Shown here piece after piece: positions 5,351 to 7,169 of a DNA stretch of 7,169 nt; position 1 is the stretch's first letter, and every line of letters begins with the position of its first letter. The stretch spans positions 7,243-14,411 of the forward strand of contig VBLD01000267.1 of assembly GCA_005879205.1 (NCBI GenBank), written 5' to 3'. The notes below the pieces were generated by a model. The model ran no database searches and was not told the DNA's origin. It saw nothing but the letters and a program-made list of their open reading frames with translations. The DNA comes from Deltaproteobacteria bacterium (lineage in GTDB: Bacteria > Desulfobacterota > Binatia > DP-6). Both the position numbers and the translations under genes were made by a program.

Positions 5351-6058
5351 TCACGGACAGGGGTTCGACTCGCACGAGCCGGGACCCATGTTGAGCCCGC
5401 CCGCGTCGCTGCAGTCGCCGGCGGACTGAAGCTCGCAGTCGTCGTGAGCGCCGCTGCCCGGCAGGCAGCACCGGACGTCGTCGCCGTCTTCGCCGCCGTC
5501 CACCTCGAGCTTGGTCGCGACCAGCATCCCGGAGCCCCCGAGTGAGGCCGGGTCGATCTTGACCTTCGCCATGACGGTGCTGCCGGCGTCGAGGCGGCTC
5601 TTGAGCGTGGCGAGGTCATCGACACCCTCGAGGTCCGCGTGGCTCGCGTCGACGGTCAGGCGGCCGCCGAGGAGGGTCACGGTCCCGGCCGCGGGATCGA
5701 CGGCGGTGACCGGCGACTTGATCTTGGCGGAGACCTGATGGTCGCCGTCATCGCCGTCGCCCGAGTCCATCGGATCGCGGTCGTGGGCCTCCTCCACGCC
5801 GTCCGACTGCCCGTCGCCGTCCGAGTCGGCGTCGAGGGGGTCGGTGCCGAGCATCAGCTCGAGGCCGTCGCTCAGGCCATCGTGATCCGTGTCGGCACTG
5901 TGGGGATTCGTGCCGAGCTTCTTCTCCATGCAGTTCGGGATGCCGTCGTGGTCGCTGTCCTTGGAGCGGGAGGTGCACGCGGCCCACACCGAGCCGGCGA
6001 ACAGGAGGATCGCGAGGGCCGTCAGGAGGGCGATACGACGCTTGCGGTTCATGTTCAT
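5351..6058 (-). CDS. Secreted thrombospondin type-3 repeat / DUF5666-like protein (235 aa)
   Basis: It starts MNMNRKRR with a hydrophobic core (ALLTALAILLFAG) and a likely signal peptidase site after SVWA (about residue 26). Three calcium-binding DxDxDG units begin at Asp34, Asp56 and Asp78, exactly 22 residues apart, each followed by a G-T-N/D-P-like step at 49, 71 and 93: thrombospondin type-3 repeats that fold around calcium. An acidic GDGDDGD linker follows. Residues about 108-195 (SPVTAVDPAAGTVTLLGG ... GMLVATKLEVDG) match the pattern of DUF5666, a small beta-barrel-like domain of unknown role. The tail (197-235) has six Cys and ends SCESNPCP, an ending I recall in other secreted proteins of this style. 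AGGA lies 8 bases before the ATG; an in-frame GTG at 6127 would put 23 residues before the signal peptide and is rejected. Probably a calcium-stabilised periplasmic or surface protein; ligand unknown. Confidence 0.88.
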   Translation of the reverse strand: MNMNRKRRIALLTALAILLFAGSVWAACTSRSKDSDHDGIPNCMEKKLGTNPHSADTDHDGLSDGLELMLGTDPLDADSDGDGQSDGVEEAHDRDPMDSGDGDDGDHQVSAKIKSPVTAVDPAAGTVTLLGGRLTVDASHADLEGVDDLATLKSRLDAGSTVMAKVKIDPASLGGSGMLVATKLEVDGGEDGDDVRCCLPGSGAHDDCELQSAGDCSDAGGLNMGPGSCESNPCP

Positions 6059-6218
6059 GAACGCAGTCCTGAGCAAGGCGGATACCACAGGGCTGGCGCC
6101 GGGAAGGCTGCGCCGCCAGACGCGCACTATGCGGAGTGCGCGGGCGGTTCAGTGGCGCTGTGACGAGGACGTGCCGCCATCGTTGCGCCAGCCCGCGGGC
6201 TCTACTAGCGTGCCCCCG
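6059..6218. promoter_or_regulatory. Divergent promoter region
   Basis: These 160 bases separate the calcium-repeat gene (minus) and the dehydrogenase gene (plus), so both promoters should lie here. For the dehydrogenase, TACTAG (6203-6208) lies about ten bases before the ATG and could be a -10 element of a nearly leaderless transcript, since no ribosome binding site is seen. No clear -35 is present at the right distance. Confidence 0.35.
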
Positions 6219-7169
6219 ATGGAAGACCTCGAGACCTTCCGTGAGGACGCGCGGCGCTGGCTCGTGGCCAACGCGCCCCCCTCGATGCGCACGCCTCTGG
6301 CGCCCGGCGAGGACCTCTGCTGGGGCGGGCGCAAGGCCAGCTATCCGCCCGACGTCGCACGCTGGCTCGCCGTCATGGCGGAGCGGGGCTGGACGGCGCC
6401 CACCTGGCCGCGAGACTACGGCGGGGGAGGGCTGTCGGAAGCCGAGGGGAAGGCGCTGGCGCAGGAGATGGCGAAGCTCCAGCTCCGCCCGGCGCTCGTC
6501 GGCTTCGGACTCTCGATGATCGGGCCGCTGCTCCTCCATGCCGGCACCGAGGAGCAGAAGCGGGAGCACCTGCCGCCCATCGTGCGCGGGGAGATCCGCT
6601 GGTGTCAGGGGTATTCGGAGCCCGGCGCCGGCTCCGATCTGGCGAGCCTGCAGACCCGCGCGGTGCGCGACGGCGACGTCTTCGTGGTGAACGGCCAGAA
6701 GATCTGGACGTCGTACGCGGACAAGGCGGACTGGATGTTCCTCCTCGTGCGCACGGACCCCGAGGTACGGAAGCACGCCGGCATCAGCTTCCTCCTGATG
6801 GACATGGACTCGCCCGGGGTGACCGTCCGGCCCATCAAGCTGATCAGCGGCGCGTCGCCCTTCTGCGAGACCTTCCTCACCGACGTCCGCGTCCCGGTCC
6901 GGAACGTCGTGGGGCGGGTGAGCGAGGGCTGGGGGATCGCCAAGATGCTGCTCCGCTTCGAGCGGAACATGATCGCCGACGTCTTCAAGGAACGCGACGA
7001 TGCCGCGCGCCTGCTGGCGCTCGCCCGCCGTTACCTGCCGAGCGCGGAGGGCCGCGTCGGTCATCCCCTGGTGCGCGATCAGATCGCGCAGCTCGAGATG
7101 GACCAGGCCTGCTTCGACTGGACGCTCGCACGCTCGCGCGCGCGCACCACGGCGGGGCACCCGCCCGGT
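6219..7169 (+). CDS. Acyl-CoA dehydrogenase, N-terminal 317 residues
   Basis: FAD-dependent acyl-CoA dehydrogenase, which forms a trans-2 double bond in an acyl-CoA and passes electrons to electron-transfer flavoprotein. The N-terminal helical domain begins MEDLETFREDARRWL and includes WPRDYGGGGLSEAE. The middle beta domain carries the family signature YSEPGAGSDLAS (SEPGAGSD at 133-140), then NGQKIWTSYADKADWMFLLV, where the Trp packs on the flavin. It is followed by the C-terminal helical domain, cut off at the right edge; about 70-90 residues should be missing. Glu248 in RFERNMI lies where isovaleryl- and long-chain dehydrogenases have their catalytic Glu; this alignment is by eye. The frame is unbroken. 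An in-frame GTG at 6210 is an alternative start. Soluble enzyme; substrate chain length cannot be told. The plus-strand isomerase-like gene 2.2 kb upstream may serve related acyl-CoA chemistry. Confidence 0.95.
   Translation, partial: MEDLETFREDARRWLVANAPPSMRTPLAPGEDLCWGGRKASYPPDVARWLAVMAERGWTAPTWPRDYGGGGLSEAEGKALAQEMAKLQLRPALVGFGLSMIGPLLLHAGTEEQKREHLPPIVRGEIRWCQGYSEPGAGSDLASLQTRAVRDGDVFVVNGQKIWTSYADKADWMFLLVRTDPEVRKHAGISFLLMDMDSPGVTVRPIKLISGASPFCETFLTDVRVPVRNVVGRVSEGWGIAKMLLRFERNMIADVFKERDDAARLLALARRYLPSAEGRVGHPLVRDQIAQLEMDQACFDWTLARSRARTTAGHPPG

Noticed and set aside
5059..5394. 111-codon plus-strand frame starting at GTG 5059 as a small membrane protein gene
   Set aside because: No ribosome binding site of note, only one possible membrane segment, and its end overlaps a well-supported minus-strand gene; kept only as a weak remnant hypothesis.
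5748..7160. 470-codon frame antisense to the acyl-CoA dehydrogenase
   Set aside because: Codon mirror of a strongly GC-biased gene; no signal or domain is visible, while the plus-strand dehydrogenase signature is unmistakable.
1..7169. tRNA, rRNA, insertion sequences, integrase, toxin-antitoxin or defence genes
   Set aside because: I looked for cloverleaf arms, transposase motifs and terminal inverted repeats by eye and found none.

Overview
The window looks like a piece of chromosome from a high-GC, Gram-negative-type environmental bacterium. Strong G/C preference at third codon positions, fatty-acyl-CoA enzymes next to a glutathione S-transferase (GST), and several unrelated secreted cysteine-rich proteins with Thr-rich linkers fit an uncultured deltaproteobacterial lineage such as the Binatia. 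That placement is inference from style and family recall, not from a marker gene.

Layout, left to right: (1) the C-terminal part of a LamG/concanavalin-like protein (+, 2-586); (2) a 57-residue zinc-ribbon protein (+, 933-1106); (3) a GST-family gene (-, 1151-1724) broken by a frameshift in the middle; (4) an unrecognised 114-residue protein (+, 2011-2355); (5) a secreted 186-residue protein with 22 cysteines (-, 2370-2930); (6) an enoyl-CoA hydratase/isomerase-family gene (+, 3264-4063) with an apparent frameshift near its 5' end; (7) a Thr-rich, Cys-containing gene remnant (+, 4080-4250) in two frames; (8) a secreted 14-cysteine protein (-, 4247-4967) whose signal peptide is out of frame with the only plausible ATG; (9) about 380 bp without a confident gene but with two strong inverted repeats (4968-5350); (10) a secreted protein with thrombospondin-type-3 calcium repeats, a DUF5666-like domain and a Cys tail (-, 5351-6058); (11) an acyl-CoA dehydrogenase (+, from 6219), cut off by the right edge.

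The genes are mostly single units in alternating orientation, so there is little operon structure. The isomerase-like protein and the dehydrogenase could both act in acyl-CoA (beta-oxidation type) metabolism, but they lie 2.2 kb apart with minus-strand genes between. The secreted proteins share a style (signal peptide, dense Cys, acidic or Thr-rich linkers) rather than a visible pathway.

The most notable points are the set of single-base phase breaks in four separate genes between about 1.3 and 5.0 kb, and the regular helix-compatible cysteine spacing of the 186-residue protein. I found no RNA gene, CRISPR array, insertion sequence or defence system, and I cannot point to a new multi-gene system here.
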